In this document: in pieces, positions 34,248 through 44,575 of the stretch
How the letters are laid out: every line of letters starts with the position of its first letter
Numbering within the stretch: the stretch's first letter is position 1
Source of the DNA: Lachnospiraceae bacterium
GTDB lineage: Bacteria > Bacillota > Clostridia > Lachnospirales > Lachnospiraceae
DNA: 64,000 nt
Assembly (NCBI GenBank): GCA_014804485.1
Contig: JAAUZT010000018.1
Span: forward strand, 1-64,000
Reading direction: 5' to 3'
The notes under the pieces: generated by a model
Told to the model about the DNA's origin: nothing
What the model saw: only the letters and a program-made list of their open reading frames with translations
Database searches by the model: none
Position numbers and translations under genes: made by a program

Positions 34248-35651
34248 TTAGTAGAACATTACCACCGGCGTTCCGACTTCCACACTCTCATACAACTGTA
34301 CCATGGTCTCTCTGGGTGTGTTAATACATCCGTGGGAGCCGTTCGTCTGATAAATCGTTCCGCCGAACCTGCTGCGCCAGGCCGCATCGTGAATGCCGAT
34401 ATTACCCTTCACCGGCATCCAGAAATCCACGTGTGAAGCATACCCCGGTCCTCTTAAAATACGATTCGTCTGTTTCAAATACACATAATTGACTCCGGCG
34501 GGAGTTCCCATTTTACGGGAAGTATTACCGGTCACAATGGGAGTCGCGATCTGTTGTACCCCTTTTACATAATAGTACATCATCTGTTCTCCCATATCCA
34601 CTTCTACATATGTGTCCCCGATATCATCTTTCCCCTGCTGCAATGCCGTCTGTATATACTCCGGCTCATGAACCTCTTTCCTGTGATTCATGAAGGCTTC
34701 CGTCAGATAAGCCACCTCTGCTTCACGATCGATCTTATTGCCGTAAGTACCGCCCTCAACAGTTACCAACTCTCCTCTGGTTGCCCGAAACTGTCTGCTT
34801 CCTCCGACCGTATCATACCGTGCTGCAAGTGCATCAACAAACTCCTCTATCGCACCTTCGCGCAGTTTAAGATTACCACTGTCGTCCATGGCAAAACTGC
34901 CGTCCTCCGCAAGCTCTATCCACTCACAGACTACCGATCCGTCAACGGCAATCTGCTCTTCTCCCATCTGATAGACGATGCCGCACTCCTGAAAACTTTT
35001 CACCTGTTCCCACATTCCGAGTGTATCCTGCATCTGGGACGTCAATGCCAGATCATGATAACATCCTGCCTCTTCCAGAGAAAGCTCCTTTTCGGACTGC
35101 TCTATGGCTCTTGTGACCGCTTCTGCCGCCTCATCTGCCAACAGAACTCCCTGCCTCTCATTTATAAGTTCATATCCCTGATTTGTCTTAATAATGGCAA
35201 CTTTACGCTCTTCCTCCGGGTGCTCTCTCACCGGCAGCATAAAAGGCATCTGATCCAGAACATCGGCAAGCGCCTGACCGTCATAGGACACGATCGGAAT
35301 AAGATCTACACTGTCACCATAAAACAGACTCTCAATCCACATCCATGGATTCTGCTGTTTCCGGTATACCTCCAACGCTTTCATAAAATCAAATTGATAG
35401 TCGATCTCCTCTGCGGATATGAAGTAGGAATTGCCTTCCATGTCATAAACCGTAAGTCCCTCATATGCAAAACCGGGCACGAGTTCATCATTTACATCCT
35501 GAATGCTTTTTCCTGTGCAGTATACGCCGTTAATCCACGTTCCGTAAGCAAACGCATTGTGGTAGTAAATGGCCAGTCCGATGTATGTTCCCATCAGACT
35601 GACCAGAATGATACATAATATGATCATCAAATGTTTCAATAATCTTTTCAT
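34248..35651 (-). CDS. L,D-transpeptidase (YkuD) with peptidoglycan-binding-like domain
   Basis: A 467-residue membrane-anchored protein. A short cytoplasmic tail and one transmembrane segment (about 8-30) lead to a large outer region that resembles the PG_binding_4/VanW-linked repeats. The YkuD domain at the C-terminus has YVKGVQQIATPIVTGN and the active-site motif HDAAWRSRFGG...GSHGCINTPRE with the catalytic Cys. It would make 3-3 cross-links or attach proteins to peptidoglycan. The start ATG at 35651 has a weak site; a TTG six codons upstream is also possible. It follows ilvB by 61 bases. Confidence 0.85.
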   Translation of the reverse strand: MKRLLKHLMIILCIILVSLMGTYIGLAIYYHNAFAYGTWINGVYCTGKSIQDVNDELVPGFAYEGLTVYDMEGNSYFISAEEIDYQFDFMKALEVYRKQQNPWMWIESLFYGDSVDLIPIVSYDGQALADVLDQMPFMLPVREHPEEERKVAIIKTNQGYELINERQGVLLADEAAEAVTRAIEQSEKELSLEEAGCYHDLALTSQMQDTLGMWEQVKSFQECGIVYQMGEEQIAVDGSVVCEWIELAEDGSFAMDDSGNLKLREGAIEEFVDALAARYDTVGGSRQFRATRGELVTVEGGTYGNKIDREAEVAYLTEAFMNHRKEVHEPEYIQTALQQGKDDIGDTYVEVDMGEQMMYYYVKGVQQIATPIVTGNTSRKMGTPAGVNYVYLKQTNRILRGPGYASHVDFWMPVKGNIGIHDAAWRSRFGGTIYQTNGSHGCINTPRETMVQLYESVEVGTPVVMFY

Positions 35652-35712
35652 AAAGATGTTTCCAGTCAACTTTAATTCAAGCCATCTTCCGTATTGCTTC
35701 CGGTGGCCGCCC

Positions 35713-37395
35713 TTAATGTTCCTTCTTTAATAGGTCCTCTGCATCAAACGCCTCACTAATCGGCGCCCCCGCCGGAACCATCGGAAATACCTTGTCATCT
35801 TCCGGAATGATACAGTCTAACAATACCGGTTTATTCAAAGCGATCGCACGCTCGATGGAAGGTGCCACTTCCTCTTTCTTCGTCACTCTGATTGCCTCAC
35901 ATCCCAGACCTTCCGCTACCTTGCAGAAATCCACACCGTCATTTAAGACTGTCTGGGAATAACGTTTACCGTAGAAAAGTGTCTGCCACTGCCTCACCAT
36001 GCCAAGCACGTGATTGTTGATCACCACCTGAATAATCGGAATATTGTAGCGGCTTGCCGTGGCAAGTTCATTCATATTCATGCGGAAGCAGCCGTCCCCT
36101 GCAATGTTAATACAGATCTTATCCGGCTGTCCCATCTTAGCGCCTATGCATGCACCCAGACCATATCCCATGGTGCCCAGTCCGCCTGATGTAAGCAATG
36201 TGCGGGGCATGGAATATTTATAGTACTGCGCTGCCCACATCTGATGTTGTCCCACATCCGTGGTAATCACCGCACTGCCCTTTGTCACTCTGTCGATCTC
36301 TTCAATAATATATGGACATGACAATGCGGATTCATCATAACTCAACGGATATTGCTCCTTTAATTGTGTAATATGCTGCATCCACTCCGTATGTTCCTGC
36401 TGTTCCAGCTGCGCATTGATTCTGCCCAGCACTTCTTTCAAATCTCCCACAAGAGAAACGTCTGTCTTAATATTCTTATTAATCTCCGCGGCATCAATAT
36501 CAACGTGCAATACCTTGGCATTCTCCGCAAACTTGTTCGGATTGCCCACCACGCGATCAGAGAATCTGGCTCCCAATGCAATCAGCAGGTCACACTCACT
36601 GACTCCAAAATTGGAAGTTTTCGTGCCATGCATACCGATCATACCCGTATAACGCGCCTCATGCCCATCGCAGACACCTTTGCCCATCAGTGTGTCACAA
36701 ACCGGTGCATCCATTCTCTGCGCAAAATCTCTTACCTCTCGATATGCACCGGAGATAACCGCTCCGCCGCCCACATAAATATATGGTTTTTTCGATTCTT
36801 TTAAAAGTGTCAGCGCTGCCTGCAGTTCCTCCTCCGTATAACCGGAACAAGGCTTTACCGCCTCCGGTGTCTCGGGCTCAAACTCACAGCTGTTAGATGT
36901 CACGTCTTTCGTGATATCCACCAACACCGGACCCGGTCTTCCACTGCCCGCTATGGCAAAAGCTTTACGAAGCGTTTGCGCCAGAATATTGATATCCTTC
37001 ACAATATAATTATGCTTGGTGATCGGCAGGGTCACACCGGCGATATCAACTTCCTGGAAAGAATCCTTTCCAAGAGAGGGCAATACCACGTTACATGTGA
37101 TCGCTACCATTGGCACGGAGTCCATATATGCCGTAGCAATACCCGTCACCAGATTAGTAGCGCCCGGACCGCTGGTCGCCAGACACACGCCTACCTTGCC
37201 TGTGGCTCTGGCATATCCATCCGCGGCATGTGCGGCTCCCTGTTCATGGGAAGTCAAAATATGGTTTATTTCATTACTATGTTGATACAATGCGTCGTAT
37301 ACATTCAGGATCGTCCCGCCCGGATATCCGAACACGGTGTCCACACCCTGCTCTTTCAGACACTCTACAACGATCTCTGCACCGGTTAATTTCAT
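35713..37395 (-). CDS. ilvB: Acetolactate synthase, large (catalytic) subunit
   Basis: A 560-residue thiamine-diphosphate enzyme that makes acetolactate or acetohydroxybutyrate. The activating Glu lies in LTSHEQGAAHAADGYAR and the cofactor site in NIAGDGCFRMNMNELAT. The FAD region (GGGAVISGAYREV) is typical of the anabolic form. No small regulatory subunit (ilvN/ilvH) is adjacent. AGGAGGAG precedes the start, 69 bases after ilvD. It is the last gene of the branched-chain amino acid group here. Confidence 0.92.
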   Translation of the reverse strand: MKLTGAEIVVECLKEQGVDTVFGYPGGTILNVYDALYQHSNEINHILTSHEQGAAHAADGYARATGKVGVCLATSGPGATNLVTGIATAYMDSVPMVAITCNVVLPSLGKDSFQEVDIAGVTLPITKHNYIVKDINILAQTLRKAFAIAGSGRPGPVLVDITKDVTSNSCEFEPETPEAVKPCSGYTEEELQAALTLLKESKKPYIYVGGGAVISGAYREVRDFAQRMDAPVCDTLMGKGVCDGHEARYTGMIGMHGTKTSNFGVSECDLLIALGARFSDRVVGNPNKFAENAKVLHVDIDAAEINKNIKTDVSLVGDLKEVLGRINAQLEQQEHTEWMQHITQLKEQYPLSYDESALSCPYIIEEIDRVTKGSAVITTDVGQHQMWAAQYYKYSMPRTLLTSGGLGTMGYGLGACIGAKMGQPDKICINIAGDGCFRMNMNELATASRYNIPIIQVVINNHVLGMVRQWQTLFYGKRYSQTVLNDGVDFCKVAEGLGCEAIRVTKKEEVAPSIERAIALNKPVLLDCIIPEDDKVFPMVPAGAPISEAFDAEDLLKKEH

Positions 37396-37464
37396 GATCT
37401 ATACTCCTCCTACTGTTTTCTTATTACTTATTCCGCCGTCCGGCTCTGCACAATGTCACAAATC

Positions 37465-39138
37465 TCAATGATTTGCGGGTATTTCCAAAATAGCGCCTCT
37501 GTTACCGCTCGTAACCATCTCACGGTATCTTGCCAGATACCCGCTCGTCACTTTCGGTTCTCTGGGCTGCCACTTTGCTCTTCTGGCCGCCAGTTCCTCA
37601 TCGGATACTTTCACATCCAGCTTCATATTCGGAATATCTATACTGATAATATCCCCCTCTTCCACAAACGCGATCGGTCCGCCGACCGCCGCTTCCGGAG
37701 ATACATGTCCGATGGAAGCGCCGCGAGATGCGCCGGAGAATCTTCCGTCCGTAATCAGCGCCACGCTGGACCCAAGCCCCATTCCTGCAATTGCGGAAGT
37801 TGGATTCAACATCTCACGCATACCGGGACCACCCTTTGGTCCTTCATAGCGGATGACTACCACATCCCCCGGTACGATTTTGCCACCCTTAATGGCCGCT
37901 ATGGCATCTTCTTCGCACTCAAATACTCTTGCCGGTCCTTCATGAACCATCATTTCTTCTACCACCGCGGAACGTTTGACTACACTGCCGTCCGGTGCCA
38001 GATTACCTTTCAGTACGGCGAGTCCGCCGGTCTTACTGTAAGGATTATCCACAGTCCTGATTACCTCCGGATTCTTATTAACCGCATCTTTAATGTTCTC
38101 ACCGATGGTCTCACCGGTCACAGTCATACATTCTGTATGCAGAAGACCGATATCCGCCAGTTCTTTCATGACTGCATAGACACCGCCTGCCTCGTTTAAA
38201 TCTTCCATATAAGTAGGTCCTGCCGGTGCCAGATGACACAGATTAGGGGTTTTCTCACTGATCTCATTGGCGTAAGAAATATCAAAATCAAAACCGACCT
38301 CATGCGCGATTGCAGGCAGATGCAACATGGAATTAGTGGAGCATCCCAAAGCCATATCCACCGTCAACGCATTCAGTATTGCATCTTTCGTCATAATATC
38401 TCTGGGACAGATATTCTCTTGCAACAGTTTCATAACAGCCATACCGGCATGCTTCGCCAGCTTAATTCGCTCGGAATAAACCGCGGGTATCGTACCGTTG
38501 CCGCCAAGTCCCATACCCAGCACTTCCGTCAGACAGTTCATGGAATTCGCTGTATACATACCGGAACAGGAACCGCAAGTAGGGCATGTCTTCTCCTCAA
38601 ACTCTCTTAGTTCTTCGTCGTTCATGGTTCCCGCCGCATAGGAGCCCACAGCTTCAAACATGGAAGAAAGACTTCTCTTCTGCCCGTGCACATGACCCGC
38701 CAGCATGGGGCCGCCCGATACAAATACGGTCGGAACATTAATACGCGCCGCCGCCATAAGCAGGCCAGGCACATTCTTATCGCAGTTAGGCACCATCACA
38801 AGTGCGTCAAACTGATGTGCCAATGCCATGCACTCCGTAGAATCTGCAATCAGATCTCTTGTAACCAGAGAATATTTCATTCCGATATGTCCCATGGCAA
38901 TACCATCGCAAACCGCAATTGCCGGAAATACAACCGGCACGCCTCCTGCCTCAGCCACACCAAGCTTTACGGCATTCACAATCTTATCCAGATTCATATG
39001 TCCCGGCACGATCTCATTATAAGAGCTGACAATACCTACCATAGGTTTTCTCATCTCCTCCTCCGTAAATCCCAAAGCATTAAATAAACTTCTGTGCGGT
39101 GCCTGCTGTACACCCGCCTTTACATTATCGCTTCTCAT
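37465..39138 (-). CDS. ilvD: Dihydroxy-acid dehydratase
   Basis: A 557-residue Fe-S enzyme of valine, leucine and isoleucine synthesis. Cluster cysteines lie in PNCDKNVPG and [18 protein letters not shown]; the C-terminal region has [20 protein letters not shown]. The start is placed at the second ATG (39138) because AAAGGAG lies 7 bases before it. The start is two bases away from the stop of the membrane glycosyltransferase gene, so the two are coupled. Confidence 0.93.
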   Translation of the reverse strand: MRSDNVKAGVQQAPHRSLFNALGFTEEEMRKPMVGIVSSYNEIVPGHMNLDKIVNAVKLGVAEAGGVPVVFPAIAVCDGIAMGHIGMKYSLVTRDLIADSTECMALAHQFDALVMVPNCDKNVPGLLMAAARINVPTVFVSGGPMLAGHVHGQKRSLSSMFEAVGSYAAGTMNDEELREFEEKTCPTCGSCSGMYTANSMNCLTEVLGMGLGGNGTIPAVYSERIKLAKHAGMAVMKLLQENICPRDIMTKDAILNALTVDMALGCSTNSMLHLPAIAHEVGFDFDISYANEISEKTPNLCHLAPAGPTYMEDLNEAGGVYAVMKELADIGLLHTECMTVTGETIGENIKDAVNKNPEVIRTVDNPYSKTGGLAVLKGNLAPDGSVVKRSAVVEEMMVHEGPARVFECEEDAIAAIKGGKIVPGDVVVIRYEGPKGGPGMREMLNPTSAIAGMGLGSSVALITDGRFSGASRGASIGHVSPEAAVGGPIAFVEEGDIISIDIPNMKLDVKVSDEELAARRAKWQPREPKVTSGYLARYREMVTSGNRGAILEIPANH

Positions 39139-39140
39139 AC

Positions 39141-40766
39141 TCATTCTCCTTTATCATTATTTTCCATGTATAGGATAAATCTATTATTTTCATAGACAGC
39201 TTCCATCCGTTCGACTATCCGCGCTGCTGCAAACTCTTCCTGTGTCAGATACAGCTTCCAATCATCGCCGCTCCAATCAATAACATCTGTATTGTAATCT
39301 AACAGCAGATACTTGTCCGCCAGCACGGCCTCCGCTTCTGTCAAATCACGTGTAATTCGCTCTTCATCTATGTCATATAAAAATAACAACAGATATTCCT
39401 GATCACAGTCCGTCACGGCGATCTTCTGCAGCCGGGACAACTCTGCCTGTTCATAAGCATCCTCTATTGCCGCCTCCCTGTCGCTGTACTGAGCCTGATA
39501 AGACGGAGTAAGCAGCATGACAATACACAGAATTCCTGCCGCCATGCTTCCGAATATCGGCATGTATTTCCCGCTCTGTCCGGAAATAAATCCTCTGACG
39601 ACAGCCTGCCAAAGCCATGTGACTGCAAAAGCCACCAATGCACCTGCGAAAGAAAACACTCTGTAATATGGCAGCGAACACAAACAGATCTGCATAAGCG
39701 GAATCACAATCAGGCTGACTGCCAGATAGATCTCCACGAAGTAATCATAACGTTCGTTTTCTTCGGCAGGTTTGTTCCTATAACTATTGTTATTTATTCT
39801 CTTTATAATACAGTACACCACATGCATAATACAGAGAATCAACAGAACCGCCAGTATCACTGCACCACCCATGTAAAATTCATTTAGCATGCTGTGCAGC
39901 CAGCTTATAAATTTACCGGCAAATCCCTCTCTGCCCACGCTTTGGATATACGGCGTTGCCAGCATATATTCAATCCCGGTCCGCAGTGCCGCAAACGGCG
40001 CATGCAGGATAATTGCTCCATGCCCCATGCCGTAGTATGCACTGCCTTCTGTTTTCATAAGCAAATTGGAACCGATGGCAAGCCATACCACCCCATACAG
40101 ACCTAGCGTACAGACCGCCCCGACCAGAGAAGTGAGAACCAATCGCCAAAAACCTCTGTACTCGCCGCATGCAAGCAGAACAATACCACCCACAAGACAA
40201 ATCGGAATCACAACATACAGACTGCTGGGAATCGCATACAACGCGAGCGCCAAGCTTATGCCGAAACATATATAGTCCCGAATCCGTTCTTTATGCTCTA
40301 CCGTAATGCACAGCAGTTCGTATATTGCCACAAAATAACAGAATGATACAAGTGCATATCCTCTTCCCTGCACCGCAAGCTGATTTACCAGTTTCATACC
40401 CGCATAGAGGAAAACAGGGATAAGCGCCAGTCCGCGCATAAAACATTTTCTGCCGATTCGAAAAATCAGAATCATACTTCCGAGACTGCACAGATAAGAG
40501 ATACCTCGCAGCGCAATGGCAGAATTTCCGAAAATGCCAAGACAGGCCGACAATACCGAATACCCAATATGATTATTGGGCAGCGGCCAATGAATTGCCG
40601 CATAAACCGGCCCCCTGCTGATAAAAAAGTAGTATGTGTAGAGCTCATCATACCACGGCGTCAGCGCAAACATACGCCAGCCGTAATAGACTGTCAGCCC
40701 CATAAGAAACAGAATAAACACAGTTGTCTCAATATCAAGTTTCTTCCGCTTATTGTTCTGTTCCAT
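39141..40766 (-). CDS. GT-C-type membrane glycosyltransferase-like protein
   Basis: A 541-residue integral membrane protein with about ten to twelve hydrophobic segments. The first outer loop after helix 1 has [17 protein letters not shown], the acidic pair typical of PMT/ArnT-like (GT39/GT83) enzymes that use lipid-linked sugars. A soluble C-terminal part (about 445-541) ends the protein. The donor and acceptor are unknown. It lies between leuB and ilvD, with only 34 bases after leuB and a near overlap with ilvD, which is an odd place for such a gene. The start at 40766 follows AGGGAA. Confidence 0.75.
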   Translation of the reverse strand: MEQNNKRKKLDIETTVFILFLMGLTVYYGWRMFALTPWYDELYTYYFFISRGPVYAAIHWPLPNNHIGYSVLSACLGIFGNSAIALRGISYLCSLGSMILIFRIGRKCFMRGLALIPVFLYAGMKLVNQLAVQGRGYALVSFCYFVAIYELLCITVEHKERIRDYICFGISLALALYAIPSSLYVVIPICLVGGIVLLACGEYRGFWRLVLTSLVGAVCTLGLYGVVWLAIGSNLLMKTEGSAYYGMGHGAIILHAPFAALRTGIEYMLATPYIQSVGREGFAGKFISWLHSMLNEFYMGGAVILAVLLILCIMHVVYCIIKRINNNSYRNKPAEENERYDYFVEIYLAVSLIVIPLMQICLCSLPYYRVFSFAGALVAFAVTWLWQAVVRGFISGQSGKYMPIFGSMAAGILCIVMLLTPSYQAQYSDREAAIEDAYEQAELSRLQKIAVTDCDQEYLLLFLYDIDEERITRDLTEAEAVLADKYLLLDYNTDVIDWSGDDWKLYLTQEEFAAARIVERMEAVYENNRFILYMENNDKGE

Positions 40767-40800
40767 AAAAGTTCCCTGCATTTTCCGTCTCGGTTCTTTT

Positions 40801-41886
40801 CTATTTGATCCGCTCAGCCAAAAGATCTCCCATCTGTCTGCACCCTACCTGAGTACATCCCTCAGCCATAATATCGCCCGTGCGGTAACCGCTCTGAAGG
40901 ACCTCTCTTACCGCACTCTCGACCGCATCTGCTTCACGATCCAGATCGAAGCTGTAGCGCAGCATCATTGCTGCAGAAAGAACCGTGGCAATCGGATTCG
41001 CAATATCTTTTCCGGCAATGTCCGGTGCAGAACCATGGCTCGGCTCATACAGACCAAACTTCGTATCATTTAAGGAGGCCGAAGCCAGCATTCCGATAGA
41101 TCCGGTCACCATGCTCGCCTCATCAGACAGGATATCGCCAAACATATTTTCTGTCAGAATGACATCAAACTGTGCGGGATCTTTGACAAGCTGCATCGCG
41201 CAGTTATCTACCAGCATATGTTCTAAAGTCACTTCCGGATACTTCTTTGCGACCTCATCCACCACGCTTCTCCACAATCTTGAAGAAGCCAGCACGTTGG
41301 CCTTATCCACGCTCGTCACTTTCTTTCGCCGTTTCATGGCGATATCAAATCCCTTCACGGCAATCCGCCTGATCTCATTCTCATCGTATACAAGCGTATC
41401 AACTGCCTTTCTCACTCCGTTCTCCTCAATCGTCCTCTTCTCTCCGAAGTAGAGTCCGCCGGTCAGCTCTCGCATAATTATCATATCAAATCCCGCGGCA
41501 GCTATCTCATCTTTTAACGGACAAGCCGCCACCAGTTCATCATACAATACCGCAGGTCTTAGATTCGCAAATAGACTCAGTTCCTTCCTGATTGCCAGTA
41601 GTCCGGCTTCCGGTCTTAAGGAAGGCTCCAGCCGATACCACGGAGAAGTCGTCGTGTCTCCGCCGATAGACCCCATCAATACGGCATCGCCGCTCTTCGC
41701 TGTTTCAACCGCTTCCTTTGTCAGGGGAACACCATGCACGTCAATAGACGCACCACCCATCAGAATATCCGTATAATGCATGGTATGCCCGTACCGCTTG
41801 GCCACAGCATCAAGAACTTTCTTTGCTTCCGCTATAATCTCCGGTCCAATCCCGTCCCCCGGAATGCACGTAATCCTCAAATCCAT
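40801..41886 (-). CDS. leuB: 3-isopropylmalate dehydrogenase
   Basis: A 361-residue NAD-dependent enzyme of leucine synthesis. Substrate and metal motifs are [33 protein letters not shown] and the NAD region [18 protein letters not shown]. The length is normal. GAGGGA precedes the start. leuA, leuC and leuD are not in the window. It leads leuB-glycosyltransferase-ilvD-ilvB from the promoter at 41934-41962. Confidence 0.94.
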   Translation of the reverse strand: MDLRITCIPGDGIGPEIIAEAKKVLDAVAKRYGHTMHYTDILMGGASIDVHGVPLTKEAVETAKSGDAVLMGSIGGDTTTSPWYRLEPSLRPEAGLLAIRKELSLFANLRPAVLYDELVAACPLKDEIAAAGFDMIIMRELTGGLYFGEKRTIEENGVRKAVDTLVYDENEIRRIAVKGFDIAMKRRKKVTSVDKANVLASSRLWRSVVDEVAKKYPEVTLEHMLVDNCAMQLVKDPAQFDVILTENMFGDILSDEASMVTGSIGMLASASLNDTKFGLYEPSHGSAPDIAGKDIANPIATVLSAAMMLRYSFDLDREADAVESAVREVLQSGYRTGDIMAEGCTQVGCRQMGDLLAERIK

Positions 41887-41933
41887 ATCAATCCCTCATT
41901 TCCGTGTCATTTGTCGCAAAATATCACTTATAT

Positions 41934-41962
41934 ATCATAGTCTATTCTTCTATAAATTTCAA
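41934..41962 (-). promoter_or_regulatory. Promoter of the leuB operon
   Basis: Minus strand: -35 TTGAAA (41962-41957), 17-base spacer, -10 TATGAT (41939-41934). The leader is only about 40 bases, so there is no T-box; control of initiation (for example CodY) would have to act at the promoter. Confidence 0.7.
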
Positions 41963-42001
41963 GAAGAGTTTGTCCGTGCCTTCTCTATGGTATCAAAAAA
42001 C

Positions 42002-42031
42002 AAAAGAGACGAACAGTTAAGTCCGTCTCTT
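42002..42031 (-). terminator. Terminator of the acidic lipoprotein gene
   Basis: AAGAGACG (42004-42011) pairs with CGTCTCTT (42024-42031). On the minus strand it is followed by TTGTTTTTTG. It lies 67 bases after the stop at 42098. Confidence 0.75.
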
Positions 42032-42097
42032 ACTTTTCTTGTCTCAATCATAGTCTGCCGTAATCTCTTATGGCAACTACAATACGATATTCAGCTT

Positions 42098-42688
42098 TTA
42101 GTTTGCTGTAAAGGCTTTTTCTGCAAGTACGTTGTCATCAGGATCTGTATAACGCATAACAACCGTGCAGGCTCCGTCCTGTCCGATCACATCATCGAAC
42201 TGCTTAACCTGTGCTTTGAATGTATCTGCCTGTGCATCTAATGCAGCGGAAAGAGCCTCACCCATACCGTCAACGATCATGGAGCTGTCCTCAATCTTGA
42301 TGATTACGGTGAACTCATTGCCACTTACTTCACAATCTGCAGACATACCGTCACCTGCCATAGCATCAAAAGCGCTCTTCAAAGCTGCCGAAACGGTAGG
42401 ATCATTGTAGTAATCCTCTAAGGTTGTATAATCACCCTCATCTGCAGCGTCTGCGTCATCCGCCTCATCTTCAACCTCTTCTGCTTCTGCATCATCTGCA
42501 GGCTCTTCTGTCTCAGGCTCTGTCTCCTCTTCCGTTTCCGGCTCAACTTCTGCAGATTCATCCGTGTCTGCAACCTCTGTCTCCGTTCCCGCTGTTGCAG
42601 CAGCATCATCACCGCCACAAGCGGTCATGGATAATGTAAGCGCCATGATTGCTGCACATGCAACTAATTTCACTGTTCTTATTTTCAT
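42098..42688 (-). CDS. Acidic lipoprotein, DUF4854-like
   Basis: A 196-residue lipoprotein. The signal ends in a lipobox (SMTAC) at about residue 24. A very acidic low-complexity linker (about 28-85, runs of Glu, Asp, Thr and Pro) joins it to a small C-terminal domain that opens with TTLEDYYNDPTVSAALK, a start seen in DUF4854 proteins. The function is unknown. AGGAGGAG precedes the ATG. It has a consensus promoter and its own terminator, so it is likely abundant and transcribed alone. Confidence 0.7.
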   Translation of the reverse strand: MKIRTVKLVACAAIMALTLSMTACGGDDAAATAGTETEVADTDESAEVEPETEEETEPETEEPADDAEAEEVEDEADDADAADEGDYTTLEDYYNDPTVSAALKSAFDAMAGDGMSADCEVSGNEFTVIIKIEDSSMIVDGMGEALSAALDAQADTFKAQVKQFDDVIGQDGACTVVMRYTDPDDNVLAEKAFTAN

Positions 42689-42705
42689 AATATTCTCCTC
42701 CTTTT

Positions 42706-42718
42706 ACTCGTCGCGAGT
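42706..42718 (-). other. Small hairpin just before the ribosome site of the acidic lipoprotein
   Basis: ACTCG (42706-42710) and CGAGT (42714-42718) form a perfect 5-base stem over a 3-base loop in the leader, ending about 4 bases before the AAAGGAGGAG site. It could affect translation or message stability. Confidence 0.35.
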
Positions 42719-42744
42719 CATTGTGCTTTATCACACAACTTTGC

Positions 42745-42773
42745 ATTCTACACGATGTGGAATACACTGTCAA
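42745..42773 (-). promoter_or_regulatory. Consensus promoter of the acidic lipoprotein gene
   Basis: Minus strand: -35 TTGACA (42773-42768), 17-base spacer, -10 TAGAAT (42750-42745). Among the strongest promoters in the window. Confidence 0.8.
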
Positions 42774-42849
42774 GAGATAAACTTGCATTTTGTAGATGTT
42801 TACAAAAGAACCATATTGTGGAAATCGTTTTCCGTCCTTTCTCACAAAT

Positions 42850-42917
42850 AAAAAATTGAGCTTCGCTCAATTGCGAGATTTGCTTCGCAAACTCGTGCAT
42901 AAGCGAGAAATTTCCTA
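42850..42917. repeat. Dispersed hairpin repeat B, copy 1
   Basis: Begins AAAAAATTGAGCTT and ends TTTCCTA. It contains TTGAGC/GCTCAA and TTTGC/GCAAA stems. Copy 2 at 61202-61290 shares the ends and the core words TTGCGAGAT and CGCAAACTC, but carries about 20 extra bases. It lies just past the yajC terminator. Confidence 0.6.
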
Positions 42918-42923
42918 TAGAAT

Positions 42924-42962
42924 AAAAAACGAGCTACACTCGATTGTGAGTAAGCTCGTTTT
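42924..42962. terminator. Terminator of the VanY-tgt-yajC operon
   Basis: AAAACGAGCT (42926-42935) pairs with AGCTCGTTTT (42953-42962), with an inner ACTC/GAGT stem. On the minus strand six T residues follow. It starts 9 bases after the yajC stop. Confidence 0.85.
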
Positions 42963-42970
42963 ATTATCTC

Positions 42971-43291
42971 TTATTCCGCATCTGCCTTCTCGATCTGTGC
43001 AACCGCAGACTTCTGCATAGGAATACGACAGTTCTTGTTGCTGCCGAATTCAACAATAATCGTATCCTCCGTGATATCGATCACAATGCCGTAGAAACCA
43101 CTTGTCGTAAGCACACAATCGCCAACGCTCATCTCCGCTAACATCGCCGCCATTCTCTTCTGCTCTTTCTTCTGCGGACGAATCATAATAAAATACATGA
43201 ATGCCACAATTACAACAATGTAAAGAATCATGACCATGCCGCCGCCTGTTGCCGCCGCTGCTGCTCCGTCACCTGTCAATAAAATACCCAT
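42971..43291 (-). CDS. yajC: Preprotein translocase subunit YajC
   Basis: A 106-residue protein with one N-terminal transmembrane segment (MVMILYIVVIVAFMYFIMI) followed by the characteristic RPQKKEQKRMAAML and a small cytoplasmic beta-domain (VGDCVLTTSGFYGIVIDI). It is an accessory of the SecYEG-SecDF export machinery. The start at 43291 follows GGAGG; the ATG at 43306 lies at this site. It lies 121 bases after tgt, as in many Firmicutes. Confidence 0.9.
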   Translation of the reverse strand: MGILLTGDGAAAAATGGGMVMILYIVVIVAFMYFIMIRPQKKEQKRMAAMLAEMSVGDCVLTTSGFYGIVIDITEDTIIVEFGSNKNCRIPMQKSAVAQIEKADAE

Positions 43292-43412
43292 ATCTTTTTC
43301 CTCCATATATTCCTATATGACCCGGCAATAACTCTGCCATGTCATACGTCTAAGCGTTCAAAACATATCATACACAAAACAAGTTAAGAAAACAAGCTTT
43401 TTTAGATTCTTT

Positions 43413-44561
43413 TTAGATTTCCGCACTGTTTTCCCCACTCCGGCACATCCCATCCAGCTTACGCTTCTTGTATGCCGCAAAAACACCCTGTTCAAGCGCT
43501 TCTCTGATTTCCTCCATCATCGTATTATAGAAATAGAGATTATGCAGTACACACAGCCGCATGCCAAGCATCTCTTTTGCTTTTAACAGATGCCTGATAT
43601 ATGCTCTTGAGTATCTTCTGCAGGCCGGGCATTCACAGCCCACCTCGATCGGCCTCTCATCCAGCTCATATCGCGCGTTGAACAGATTGATCTTCCCTTG
43701 ATTAGTATACAAGTGTCCATGTCTGCCGTTTCGTGTGGGATATACACAATCAAAGAAATCCACACCCCGTTCGACAGCCTCCAGAATATTGGCCGGCGTA
43801 CCTACCCCCATAAGATAGGTAGGTTTATCCTGCGGAAGATACGGAACCGTCTCTTCTATTACATGATACATCTGCTCATGGCTCTCTCCCACTGCAAGCC
43901 CGCCGAGTGCGTAACCGTCGCATTCCATCTCTGCAATCCGCCTGGCGTGATCAATCCGGATATCATCAAATACGGCACCCTGATTGATTCCGAACAAAAG
44001 CTGCTTTTTATTGATCGTATCTTCCAGTCCGTTCAATCGATTCATTTCCGTCTTACAGCGTTCCAGCCATCTGGTGGTACGTGCCACGGAAGCCTCCACA
44101 TAATGTCTGTCCGCCACACTGGAAGGACACTCGTCAAAAGCCATCGCCATGGTGGAGGCAAGATTGGACTGAATCCGCATGCTCTCCTCCGGCCCCATAA
44201 ATATTTTCCTGCCGTCTACATGAGAATTAAAATAAACGCCCTCTTCCTTGATCTTTCGCAGGCTGGCTAATGAAAAAACCTGAAACCCGCCGGAATCCGT
44301 CAGAATCGGTTTGTTCCATGACATGAACTTATGTAAACCGCCCATTTTTTTAATGATCTCATCGCCGGGACGCACATGCAGATGATATGTGTTAGACAAT
44401 TCCACCTGTGTCTTGATCCCCTCCAGGTCCTCCGTGGATACGGCACCCTTAATGGCCGCCACAGTACCCACATTCATAAATACGGGCGTCTGGATCGTCC
44501 CGTGTACCGTTTCCAGCTGCGCCCGTTTTGCTCTTCCTTCTGTTGTTAATATTCTGTACAT
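43413..44561 (-). CDS. tgt: tRNA-guanine transglycosylase (queuosine synthesis)
   Basis: A 382-residue enzyme that swaps guanine 34 of GUN-anticodon tRNAs for a queuosine precursor. The catalytic Asp lies in ILTDSGGFQVFSL and a second in DFFDCVYPTRNGRHG. Zinc ligands are in CECPACRRYSRAYIRHL with a His near HNLYFYN. GGAGA precedes the start. It sits between the VanY-type gene and yajC, a common Firmicutes order. Confidence 0.94.
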   Translation of the reverse strand: MYRILTTEGRAKRAQLETVHGTIQTPVFMNVGTVAAIKGAVSTEDLEGIKTQVELSNTYHLHVRPGDEIIKKMGGLHKFMSWNKPILTDSGGFQVFSLASLRKIKEEGVYFNSHVDGRKIFMGPEESMRIQSNLASTMAMAFDECPSSVADRHYVEASVARTTRWLERCKTEMNRLNGLEDTINKKQLLFGINQGAVFDDIRIDHARRIAEMECDGYALGGLAVGESHEQMYHVIEETVPYLPQDKPTYLMGVGTPANILEAVERGVDFFDCVYPTRNGRHGHLYTNQGKINLFNARYELDERPIEVGCECPACRRYSRAYIRHLLKAKEMLGMRLCVLHNLYFYNTMMEEIREALEQGVFAAYKKRKLDGMCRSGENSAEI

Positions 44562-44575
44562 TGCCTGTCTCCACT

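Noticed and set aside
34554-35618. Plus-strand open frame of about 350 codons opposite the L,D-transpeptidase
   Set aside because: Antisense shadow of a well-supported gene; composition (many Cys, His, Leu, Arg) is not protein-like and no start signal exists.
41887-42000. T-box or attenuator before leuB
   Set aside because: The leader is about 40 bases and has no T-box sequence or terminator stem.
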